This document shows positions 1-5,672 of a stretch of DNA of 7,323 bases, piece by piece. The stretch spans positions 1 to 7,323 of the forward strand of contig JAEEOD010000016.1 of NCBI GenBank assembly GCA_016284115.1. Reading direction: 5' to 3'. Under the pieces are notes generated by a model. That model had not been told where the DNA came from. It did no database searches and saw only the letters and a list, made by a program, of their open reading frames with translations. This DNA is from Bacteroidaceae bacterium. GTDB lineage: Bacteria; Bacteroidota; Bacteroidia; Bacteroidales; Bacteroidaceae. A program made the translations under genes and the position numbers. Positions within the stretch are counted from its first letter, which is position 1. Every line of letters begins with the position of its first letter.

Positions 1-665
1 GTACCATCTCCTATAAGAATGGTGCCTACCTGATTATCGAACATACAGAGGCTTTGCATGTGGTGGACGTGAATAGCGGAAACCGCACCAAGACCGACAA
101 TCAGGAAACGACTGCACTAGAAGTGAACCTGGGTGCCGCAGACGAACTGGCACGACAGCTCAGACTGCGTGATATGGGTGGCATCATTGTGGTGGACTTT
201 ATCGATATGGCTTTGGCAGAAGACCGCCAGAAGCTATATGAAAGAATGTGTGCCAATATGCAAAAAGACAGGGCTCGTCATAAAATCCTGCCTTTGAGCA
301 AATTTGGATTGATGCAGATTACTCGACAGAGGGTTAGGCCTGTTCTGGACATAGACACGCTGGAAACATGCCCTACGTGTTTCGGCAAGGGAAAGATTCG
401 CCCATCTATCCTCTTTACAGACTCTTTAGAGAGCAAAATCGACTACCTGGTAAACAAGGTGAAGATGTCTAAATTCTCACTACATGTACATCCTTATGTG
501 GCAGCTTACGTCAACAAAGGACTGCTATCGCTGAAAAGGCAATGGCAGATGAAGTATGGATTTGGCATCAGCATTATTCCTGATCAAAGTCTCGCTTTCT
601 TGCAGTATAAATTCTACAACAAGAAAGGAGAGGAAATTGACATGCAGGAGAAACAAGATGCTTAA
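1..665 (+). CDS. rng: Ribonuclease G/E family endoribonuclease, C-terminal part (5' end outside window)
   Basis: This is a single-strand endoribonuclease of the RNase E/G family, which processes rRNA and decays mRNA in the cytoplasm. The frame is open from position 3 to the TAA at 663-665, about 220 residues, so the N-terminal S1 and 5'-sensor regions lie upstream of the window. The visible start, GAYLIIEHTEALHVVDVNSGN, is the family's catalytic region. The Asp codon at 66-68 and the Asp at 195-197 in IVVDFIDM match the two Mg-binding Asp residues of E. coli RNase E (D303 and D346, from family knowledge). CPTC at 369-380, followed by FGKG, is the Zn-link that bridges subunits. There is no long Arg/Pro-rich degradosome scaffold after the core, so it resembles RNase G more than E. 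coli RNase E. An in-frame TTG at 54 lies inside the conserved domain and is not the start. The gene ends at a strong terminator. Confidence 0.95.
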   Translation, partial: TISYKNGAYLIIEHTEALHVVDVNSGNRTKTDNQETTALEVNLGAADELARQLRLRDMGGIIVVDFIDMALAEDRQKLYERMCANMQKDRARHKILPLSKFGLMQITRQRVRPVLDIDTLETCPTCFGKGKIRPSILFTDSLESKIDYLVNKVKMSKFSLHVHPYVAAYVNKGLLSLKRQWQMKYGFGISIIPDQSLAFLQYKFYNKKGEEIDMQEKQDA

Positions 666-672
666 CACTTAG

Positions 673-710
673 AAAAAGCCCTGAAGCTAATCACTTCAGG
701 GCTTTTTTTT
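673..710. terminator. Bidirectional intrinsic terminator between converging transcripts
   Basis: A perfect 9-bp stem pairs GCCCTGAAG (678-686) with CTTCAGGGC (694-702) around a 7-nt loop. An A-run at 673-677 precedes it and a T-run at 703-710 follows. On the plus strand the T-run ends the RNase G transcript 8 nt past its stop codon. On the minus strand the A-run becomes a shorter U-run that can end the four-gene operon finishing at 742. Confidence 0.93.
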
Positions 711-741
711 GGTCACATACTATTGGTTTGTCCTAAATCTG

Positions 742-1452
742 TTATTTCTCTTGCATATAAGACTCCAGGTAGCAAAGTTGACTAAACTCTGTTATGGTAG
801 GTACACCTGGCTTTTTATCTGATTCACTTGAGCAGCAATGAATAACTTGGCACCCCAACAACAATGCAGGTGCAATGTCATTTTTGTAAGAATCACCTAT
901 AACAACTACTTCATTTGGTTGGAAACCTTGTGACGTAATAGCATTTAACCAGATAGCAGGATCAGGCTTACGTATCCCCACCACAGTTGAATCTGTAATA
1001 CTTTGAAACAATGGCAACAAGCCAGCTTTCTCAACCAACGCACGAAGGTTTCCGTAGTAGTTGGAGACCAACAACATAGGATAACGTTGGGCCAATTGTT
1101 GCAAGATAGGCTTGTTAGCTTGCACAAACGAGTTGGAGTAATCTGTCACCATGTGAGCAGCTTGTTCAGCCAACTCATTTTGGTTAATGGTAGCTGGCAA
1201 CACTCCTTTTCTACACAAATATTCTATCTGCAGATGAGTTTTGTATTGCTGAGTTTGCAGTAAGCCATCAGTGGGTTTCACCAACTGCAATCGTTCCATC
1301 TCACGCTCAGTAAACACATATGCTTCTCGAAAGTTCTCAGCAGTAAGAGGCAACTGCATCTGCTCGACATACACCTTGAGGTACATCTTCATCCAATGCA
1401 GGAATGGCGAATCTATTGTGCCACCAAAGTCGAAGGCTAAGGCCTTAATCAT
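742..1452 (-). CDS. HAD-superfamily hydrolase-like protein with altered motif I (DFGGT)
   Basis: This is a soluble 236-residue protein of the haloacid dehalogenase superfamily, last gene of the four-gene minus-strand operon. Motif I is DFGGTID: nucleophile D8 is present, but the second Asp of the usual DxDGT is Gly (G10). Motif II is S130 in LLVSN, motif III is K162 in VGIRKPDP, and motif IV is GDSYKND with D187 and D192. Residues about 15-110 form a helical cap of the C1 type. The family mostly hydrolyses phosphate esters. Loss of the acid/base Asp often goes with a changed or slower reaction, so phosphatase activity is likely but not certain. Its start ATG overlaps the upstream stop by 4 nt (ATGA, 1449-1452), which implies translational coupling to the CDP-alcohol phosphotransferase. 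A plausible role is dephosphorylating a precursor or product of that enzyme; this is inference from context. Confidence 0.88.
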   Translation of the reverse strand: MIKALAFDFGGTIDSPFLHWMKMYLKVYVEQMQLPLTAENFREAYVFTEREMERLQLVKPTDGLLQTQQYKTHLQIEYLCRKGVLPATINQNELAEQAAHMVTDYSNSFVQANKPILQQLAQRYPMLLVSNYYGNLRALVEKAGLLPLFQSITDSTVVGIRKPDPAIWLNAITSQGFQPNEVVVIGDSYKNDIAPALLLGCQVIHCCSSESDKKPGVPTITEFSQLCYLESYMQEK

Positions 1453-2354
1453 AGCTTTTCCTCCATTTCTCTGCTAAGTTGTTCATGCTTCCATACCATA
1501 TATATAAATAAAGCATTCAACACAGTAAGTTCAAATACAAAATAGAGCCAAGGGAGATTGATTAACAATGAAATAAACAAAACAATTACTCTCGTATTGA
1601 ACGACAAGATATTAGTGTAAGGCATCAGCGGTAAACTCTTGTCACGAAACTGCATGCGAATTTCTGTCGGAGCCACACTACCGGCATAACGTTCTTTCAT
1701 TGTTCGGAAGAACCTTTGAAAACAAGGTGTCAACTTCTCCTGATTGGCTGTATAGTCTTTATAAAAAAACTGAAACAGCTTTTGCAGAAATCCATCCTGC
1801 CAGCTCATTGAGTTATATTTTTCTATTTGTTGACGAGCATTATCCAACTCGCTCCCCTGTTTTCCCAACAAGAAAAAGAGGTGAATATTACGATAATAGT
1901 CTGCCATTGCTGCTTGTTTACTATGACAATAGCCAGCTATAGCTGCCAAAACGAATATCCACAAGCCCCATTCAGGATAAAGGCGCAGACAAATAGCCAA
2001 ATAGATAGAAAAGAACCAAATATCACCAGAAAGGCCATCAAGGATGCGACCAATCTCCGACTTCTGACCTGTAAGACGAGCCAGTTGTCCGTCGGTACTG
2101 TCGTAAGTATTCGCCCAAACTAATAACAACATACCCACGATATTTAGAGGCAACGATGGAAAATAAAATAGTACACCAGCTGCCACTCCCAAAAAGATAG
2201 ACATAATGGTGACGGCATTAGGCGTAACACCCAATTTCCTGAAAAACAAAGCACATCTGAACCCGATGGGGCGATAGAACAGCAAGTCAATCCATTCTTC
2301 AGTATCCTTAGACTTCAAAGAACTTTCATATTGTTTTCTTTCCTCTTCAGTCAT
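1449..2354 (-). CDS. CDP-alcohol phosphotransferase (phosphatidyltransferase family), integral membrane
   Basis: This is a membrane enzyme of 301 residues that transfers a phospho-alcohol from a CDP-alcohol to an acceptor hydroxyl, releasing CMP. The family signature is clear: D85-S-T-D88-G89-Q-L-A92-R93, then eight residues, then G102-R-I-L-D106. TPN at 44-46 is the usual element before the first helix. The canonical motif ends D(x3)D, but here residue 110 is Gly and the next Asp is D111, one place late; the codons GAT GGC CTT TCT GGT GAT confirm this. Hydrophobic segments lie at roughly 47-64, 70-83, 112-124, 129-143, 256-276 and 277-288. A charged stretch of about 100 residues (150-250) interrupts them, probably a soluble loop. 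The pairing with an upstream nucleotidyltransferase suggests the two make and then use a CDP-polyol or similar. Lipid head-group or glycan phosphodiester synthesis both fit; the substrate is unknown. Both ends of the gene overlap neighbours by 4 nt. Confidence 0.9.
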   Translation of the reverse strand: MTEEERKQYESSLKSKDTEEWIDLLFYRPIGFRCALFFRKLGVTPNAVTIMSIFLGVAAGVLFYFPSLPLNIVGMLLLVWANTYDSTDGQLARLTGQKSEIGRILDGLSGDIWFFSIYLAICLRLYPEWGLWIFVLAAIAGYCHSKQAAMADYYRNIHLFFLLGKQGSELDNARQQIEKYNSMSWQDGFLQKLFQFFYKDYTANQEKLTPCFQRFFRTMKERYAGSVAPTEIRMQFRDKSLPLMPYTNILSFNTRVIVLFISLLINLPWLYFVFELTVLNALFIYMVWKHEQLSREMEEKL

Positions 2355-3211
2355 ATCTCTTCCCTTTCTATTTTCTGTATGATAGCCTGTGCTATTGCCT
2401 TTGCCCCCTCAAGGCGACAAGGTGCAAAACTGGGCCAATCGTTAAAATCAATTATACTAATAGTGCCGTCAGTGGAAATAACAGCATCACCTCCATATAC
2501 ATCAACACCCAACACAGTAGCTGCCTTAGTACAAATGGTCTTCAGTTGATCAGCTGCAAAAGCATAGCCAGAGGGTGCTCCGTTGATTTCCTCAAGGCCA
2601 AACTTGCTATGATTTGCCAATGAAGGATAGAACCAATGGAAAAACGATGTTCCTGCCACACCATAGAACTTCAATAGGTCACCTGGCTGATGTTGGCTTA
2701 TCACCACTCTACTTATATCTCGCTTTCTAAAGTCATCCAACACTCGTGACAAATCAACTGGTTGAGCTACAAATACCACATCGTTAGGCTGTACAGTATG
2801 ACCATCGGCACGTTTTACCCAACTAGGACCATTAGATTTCACTTCTATTGGACTATGTTCCAAATCACACACTTCACTCTCGGGTTGTGGAACTCCATAC
2901 TGATGAAAAAGCAATGTCATTTGCTCTCGGCGACAATTTTCGATGCCGAACCCTGAATTAACAGCCACCACCCCAAACTTCTCCAACTCTTGCAACTTGG
3001 TCACAGCCTCGCTACTGCGCACCATATCAAATATATATTTTTCTTGTACGGCATCTTGCAACAAATCGTCTTCCTGATATACCCTAACCTGATGCCCCAT
3101 AGCTTCTAAACATTGAAGCACTGCCAAGAAGATAGCCCCGTCATTATCAACGTTATTAGGCGAATAAATAGGTGCTCTACTAATGCCTGCTATGTGATAA
3201 AAATCTTTCAT
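2351..3211 (-). CDS. ATP-grasp family protein (RimK/ITPK-like fold)
   Basis: This is a soluble 286-residue protein with the layout of a compact ATP-grasp enzyme, a fold that forms acyl-phosphate intermediates for ligation or, in some branches, phosphorylates polyols. The N-terminal part (1-85) looks like a Rossmann-type pre-ATP-grasp domain and ends in VNSGFGIENCRREQ (84-97), the usual N-x-x-x-x-I-x-x-C element. Likely ATP-contacting residues are K133 in WVKRADG and K181 in PGDLLKFYGV. The C-terminal part carries the metal ligands: D242 in YGGDAV, and D255 and N257 in IDFNDWPSF. The assignment rests on motif order, not on overall similarity I can measure. The gene is second in the operon, with 4-nt overlaps on both sides, so it should serve the same pathway as the nucleotidyltransferase and CDP-alcohol enzyme. 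It could be an amino-acid ligase acting on the head group or a polyol-phosphate kinase; I cannot decide between these. Confidence 0.8.
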   Translation of the reverse strand: MKDFYHIAGISRAPIYSPNNVDNDGAIFLAVLQCLEAMGHQVRVYQEDDLLQDAVQEKYIFDMVRSSEAVTKLQELEKFGVVAVNSGFGIENCRREQMTLLFHQYGVPQPESEVCDLEHSPIEVKSNGPSWVKRADGHTVQPNDVVFVAQPVDLSRVLDDFRKRDISRVVISQHQPGDLLKFYGVAGTSFFHWFYPSLANHSKFGLEEINGAPSGYAFAADQLKTICTKAATVLGVDVYGGDAVISTDGTISIIDFNDWPSFAPCRLEGAKAIAQAIIQKIEREEI

Positions 3212-3924
3212 CTTGATAAGAATTGTTGAGCTTTATCAATATCTGAAGCATGGTCAATATCAATGACTTTACTAAAAGGCCATGCCTGCAGTCGCATCCC
3301 AGCATCAACCAAGTATTGTTGGAAGCCACGCATACGCTTCACTCCCTCCCTACTAGCTTTGGGCAACAACGACAAAGCCCGTTGGTTCAAACAATAGATG
3401 CCTCCAGAGATATAACGGCAATCAGGGTATGCCTCGTTAGCATATCCAATAATGCGTAAATCATTAGCCGGAATCTTGACATAAAGCGGTTTCTCATCAT
3501 CAATGTAATCTGTCACACCCATCAATGCATCATTATGATCGTCATTCATGAATTGATGAACATATGCTGCAAACTCATCCTCATGAAAAATGGGATCAAC
3601 TGTAGTGAGACACACCTTTGTGTCATCATCTTGTTTCAGATATGTGTACAATTCGTAGAAACTATGGAAAGAGTCAGGAGTAGATTTTACTACAACATTC
3701 AAAGGTACTGGCAGTTTAATAGTTTGCAAGTAGTCAAATACTTGAGTCATTTCTTCATTGATGATGACGCTAACACTCACTGCATCGTTCTCACAAAATA
3801 AACGCATCAGTCGGCCTATGAGTGTTTCACCAGCCACCTTTACCAATGGCTTTGGTACAGAAATGCCCTCGGCTACAAGCCGGGAACCTTGACCAGCTGC
3901 TATCAATCCATATTTTAACGACAT
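3208..3924 (-). CDS. Nucleotidyltransferase (NTP-transferase fold), probable CTP:phospho-alcohol cytidylyltransferase
   Basis: This 238-residue protein is the first gene of the minus-strand operon. It has the nucleotidyltransferase-A signature at the N terminus: IAAGQGSRL (8-16; G11, G13, R15), then PKPLV (24-28; K25), which binds the nucleotide and its phosphates. TTVDPIF (107-113) holds the likely metal-binding Asp (D110). IDIDHASDIDKA (221-232) is the usual C-terminal metal-ligand and helix element, with D223. The family joins a nucleoside monophosphate from an NTP to a sugar-, polyol- or amino-alcohol phosphate. The CDP-alcohol phosphotransferase two genes downstream makes CTP the best guess, comparable to LicC-type or inositol-phosphate cytidylyltransferases, but the substrate is inferred. 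Its stop overlaps the ATP-grasp start (ATGA, 3208-3211). A well-formed promoter lies about 37 nt upstream of the ATG. Confidence 0.87.
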   Translation of the reverse strand: MSLKYGLIAAGQGSRLVAEGISVPKPLVKVAGETLIGRLMRLFCENDAVSVSVIINEEMTQVFDYLQTIKLPVPLNVVVKSTPDSFHSFYELYTYLKQDDDTKVCLTTVDPIFHEDEFAAYVHQFMNDDHNDALMGVTDYIDDEKPLYVKIPANDLRIIGYANEAYPDCRYISGGIYCLNQRALSLLPKASREGVKRMRGFQQYLVDAGMRLQAWPFSKVIDIDHASDIDKAQQFLSR

Positions 3925-3929
3925 TATAC

Positions 3930-3960
3930 TTCGTTATTAAGTGAAAATAATATACCTTTG
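3930..3960 (+). promoter_or_regulatory. Candidate promoter for the PatB/MalY-type gene
   Basis: TACCTTTG (3953-3960) matches the TAnnTTTG -7 consensus exactly. Nineteen nucleotides upstream, TTCG (3930-3933) is a 3-of-4 match to the -33 TTTG. The predicted start near 3967 would leave a leader of about 90 nt before the ATG at 4056. The element lies back to back with the opposite promoter's -7 box, so one of the two matches could simply reflect the palindrome; the minus-strand promoter is better supported. Confidence 0.42.
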
Positions 3961-3992
3961 CAAAGATAATTTAAACCGAAAATAGTGCCAAA
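3961..3992 (-). promoter_or_regulatory. Bacteroidetes-type promoter for the four-gene minus-strand operon
   Basis: Read on the minus strand, TTTG (3992-3989) is followed by 20 nt and TATCTTTG (3968-3961), a full match to the Bacteroidetes -33/-7 consensus TTTG...TAnnTTTG. Transcription would begin near 3954, giving a leader of about 30 nt before the ATG at 3924. Confidence 0.72.
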
Positions 3993-4023
3993 TTATTTAA
4001 ACATTATTGAGGTACTATATATC

Positions 4024-4040
4024 TTATTTTTAGAAAATAA
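4024..4040 (+). repeat. AT-only inverted repeat just upstream of the PatB/MalY-type start
   Basis: TTATTTT (4024-4030) and AAAATAA (4034-4040) form a perfect 7-bp inverted repeat with a 3-nt TAG centre, ending 15 nt before the ATG at 4056. It could be a small operator or a weak leader hairpin. Because it is entirely A/T, chance is a real possibility. Confidence 0.35.
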
Positions 4041-4055
4041 AACTATCCTTTAATT

Positions 4056-5219
4056 ATGAAATACAATTTTGATGAAATTATTGTGCGCAAAGGCACTGAC
4101 TGTGTGAAATATGATGCAGTGAAAGAATTATGGGGACGTGATGACTTGTTGCCTATGTGGGTAGCCGACATGGATTTCCGCACTCCAGACTTTATCGTAA
4201 ACTCAATTCGTCAGCAACTTGATCAAGGGGTTCTAGGATATACTCAGCCCTGCAATAGTTGGTACGATAACATTATACAATGGGTAGGAAAGCGCCATGA
4301 TATGAAGGTGCAAAAAGAGGATATTTGCTTTGTCCCAGGTATCGTGAGGGGTATAGTTTTTGCATTGAACTGTTTCACTCAACCTGATGACAAAGTGATG
4401 GTGATGCCTCCCGTATATCATCCTTTCTTCTTGGTAACCGAGCATAACAACCGTCAGGTAGTGTACAACCATTTGGACATCAAAGACGGACAAGTGCACA
4501 TTGATTTTGAGCGTTTTGAACAAGATATTAAGGGATGCAAGATGCTTATCTTCTGCAACCCTCATAATCCTGGTGGCAGGGTATGGAAAGTGGAAGAGTT
4601 GCAACGTGTGGCTGAGATCTGTAAGAAGAACGGCACATTAGTAGTGAGTGATGAAATTCATGCCGACCTCACCTTACCAGGCTATAAACACCACTCGTTT
4701 TCGTCAGTATCAGAAACTGCGCGTATGAACAGTATCACCTTTATGGCTCCCAGTAAAGCCTTTAATATGCCTGGATTGAGTAGTTCTTACAGTTTGATTT
4801 TCAACCCAGAGATACGTGAAAGGTTTAATATCTTTATGGAGTCAAGCGAGTATTCTATGGGTAATATGTTTGCTTATTCGGCTTGTGCTGCTGCCTATGA
4901 ACAAGGGGAAGATTGGCTGAACCAAATGCTGGCTTATGTACAAGCGAACATTGACTTTACGGAACAATTCCTAAAAGACAACATTCCCGTCATCAGTATG
5001 TTGAAACCTCAGGCTTCGTATCTGATATTCCTGGATTGTCGCCAACTGGGATTAACTCAGGAGCAACTGGTGAACATATTTGTGGATAAGGCCCATCTGG
5101 CACTGAACGACGGCACCATGTTTGGCAAAGAGGGCAAAGGCTTTATGCGCTTAAATGTTGGTTGCCCACGTAGGGTTCTGCAAAAGGCGCTGCAACAATT
5201 GAAAGAGGCAATAGGTTGA
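4056..5219 (+). CDS. patB: PatB/MalY-type PLP-dependent C-S lyase / aminotransferase
   Basis: This is a cytoplasmic fold-type I PLP enzyme of 387 residues, the usual length for the MalY/PatB branch. Members cleave cystathionine or other cysteine conjugates to thiol, pyruvate and ammonia. The N terminus (YNFDEIIVRKGTDCVKYD, then LPMWVADMDF) is typical of this branch. GYTQP holds the substrate-side Tyr; NPHNPGG (168-174) with N171, VSDEIHADL with D199, and APSKAFNMPGL with the Schiff-base lysine K234 form the cofactor site. R365 in FMRLNVGCPR is the carboxylate-binding Arg. The start at 4056 is the only one that fits the family N terminus. It is transcribed away from the four-gene operon across a 131-nt gap and is probably not part of that pathway. 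In E. coli MalY also acts as a regulator of maltose genes; nothing here shows such a role. The gene symbol is by family resemblance only. Confidence 0.88.
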   Translation: MKYNFDEIIVRKGTDCVKYDAVKELWGRDDLLPMWVADMDFRTPDFIVNSIRQQLDQGVLGYTQPCNSWYDNIIQWVGKRHDMKVQKEDICFVPGIVRGIVFALNCFTQPDDKVMVMPPVYHPFFLVTEHNNRQVVYNHLDIKDGQVHIDFERFEQDIKGCKMLIFCNPHNPGGRVWKVEELQRVAEICKKNGTLVVSDEIHADLTLPGYKHHSFSSVSETARMNSITFMAPSKAFNMPGLSSSYSLIFNPEIRERFNIFMESSEYSMGNMFAYSACAAAYEQGEDWLNQMLAYVQANIDFTEQFLKDNIPVISMLKPQASYLIFLDCRQLGLTQEQLVNIFVDKAHLALNDGTMFGKEGKGFMRLNVGCPRRVLQKALQQLKEAIG

Positions 5220-5245
5220 TTATTCAAATTATTTCCTTAATTTTG
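5216..5245 (+). promoter_or_regulatory. Bacteroidetes-type promoter for the 110-residue gene (and probably ygiQ)
   Basis: GTTG (5215-5218, overlapping the upstream stop codon) is followed by 19 nt and TAATTTTG (5238-5245), an exact match to TAnnTTTG. Transcription would begin near 5252, with a leader of about 15 nt before the ATG at 5266. Confidence 0.68.
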
Positions 5246-5265
5246 CAAATATAAATCTTTACGAT

Positions 5266-5598
5266 ATGTACACCATACAAACCAACCAAAGTGGTACTCG
5301 CTCCATGCAGATCAGCGACGAGCACCTGACCACCATTCGCAAATATGGGTTGTTTAACAACTTAACTGACAGCAATGGCTTTGTGGATGAGAATGTACTT
5401 GAGAAATTGAAGCTAAGTGTACGCTCACTCATAGCTGCTGAGAATGGCGACATAAAAGACCTGCTGAACTTGTGTATTGACGTTATTTATCATGACAACA
5501 TGAAAGCTTTTGGTTTGCAGAAGCTGATGATGCTCTACACTACATGGGATAAAGAACATCCTGAGAAAGAAACTTCATTTGATACTACTGAAGCATAA
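5266..5598 (+). CDS. Conserved-looking small protein of unknown function, upstream of ygiQ
   Basis: I do not recognise this 110-residue protein. It has no signal peptide, membrane segment or cysteine cluster (only C70), and appears mostly helical from about residue 15 to 95. The last ten residues are acidic and Thr-rich, probably flexible. It is acidic overall with heptad-like leucines (VLEKLKLSVRSLI, DLLNLCIDVI, LQKLMMLYTTW), which would suit a small helical bundle. It is very likely a real gene: it has a consensus promoter, starts about 15 nt after the predicted transcript start, and fills the space between two same-strand genes. Its TAA (5596-5598) overlaps a degraded copy of the ygiQ start, as if it had once been coupled to ygiQ by an ATGA junction, so the two genes may be functionally linked. 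Confidence 0.75.
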   Translation: MYTIQTNQSGTRSMQISDEHLTTIRKYGLFNNLTDSNGFVDENVLEKLKLSVRSLIAAENGDIKDLLNLCIDVIYHDNMKAFGLQKLMMLYTTWDKEHPEKETSFDTTEA

Positions 5599-5633
5599 GT
5601 AACCTAACTGACAGGTTACCCACAACTAACAAA
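5595..5633 (+). pseudogene. Relic of a second ygiQ start (13 codons, ATG changed to ATA)
   Basis: Positions 5595-5633 align without gaps to 5673-5711, the first 13 codons of ygiQ, with 30 of 39 bases identical and a fixed offset of 78 nt. Read in that frame it gives I-SNLTDRLPTTNK against M-SNLTDWLPTTKK in the intact gene. Five of the eight differing codons are synonymous, the pattern expected between diverged coding alleles. The start is ATA instead of ATG. After the 13 codons similarity stops, and the frame ends at a TAA (5655-5657). With G in place of A at 5597 it would have been an ATGA junction, keeping the upstream gene's stop (TGA) while starting ygiQ. Confidence 0.7.
5599..5619 (+). 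repeat. Perfect 7-bp hairpin directly after the 110-residue gene
   Basis: GTAACCT (5599-5605) pairs with AGGTTAC (5613-5619) around a 7-nt loop, beginning one base after the stop codon. No T-run follows, so it is not a standard terminator; transcript end protection, processing or pausing are possible. It lies inside the ygiQ-start relic. Confidence 0.5.
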
Positions 5634-5672
5634 GCAATATGTCAATATCGCTTTTGCTAAAGAATTGAAGCA

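Larger units (their letters stand above)
3925..4055. other. AT-rich divergent intergenic region
   Basis: This 131-nt gap separates the starts of two oppositely transcribed genes. It holds the two back-to-back promoter candidates (3930-3992) and an AT-only inverted repeat (4024-4040). Between them, 3993-4023 shows nothing further that I can support. Confidence 0.6.

Noticed and set aside
54..665. TTG at 54 as the start of a separate 203-residue gene
   Set aside because: The frame continues upstream to position 3 with conserved RNase G residues (NGAYLIIEHTEA), so TTG 54 is an internal Leu codon of a gene cut by the window edge.
1003..2123. Plus-strand open frames opposite the HAD and CDP-alcohol genes
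   Set aside because: They lie antisense to genes with clear family motifs, show no motifs of their own, and break up the operon layout.
4025..4032. TATTTTTA as a -7 box closer to the PLP-enzyme start
   Set aside because: It lacks the conserved final G, and the nearest TTG (4007-4009) is only 15 nt upstream, too close for a -33 element.
3208..5219. Phosphonate pathway reading (cytidylyltransferase plus neighbouring aminotransferase-fold enzyme)
   Set aside because: The PLP enzyme is of the PatB/MalY type rather than a phosphonate transaminase, is divergently transcribed, and no PEP mutase or decarboxylase is present in the window.
5368..5391. EF-hand-like DSNGFVDE in the 110-residue protein
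   Set aside because: The spacing of acidic residues does not match the 12-residue EF-hand loop, and there is no second copy.
5649..5656. CGCTTTTG as a separate ygiQ promoter -7 box
   Set aside because: It has TTTG but no TA at the required place, and no well-spaced TTTG upstream. Transcription from the 5216-5245 promoter is simpler.
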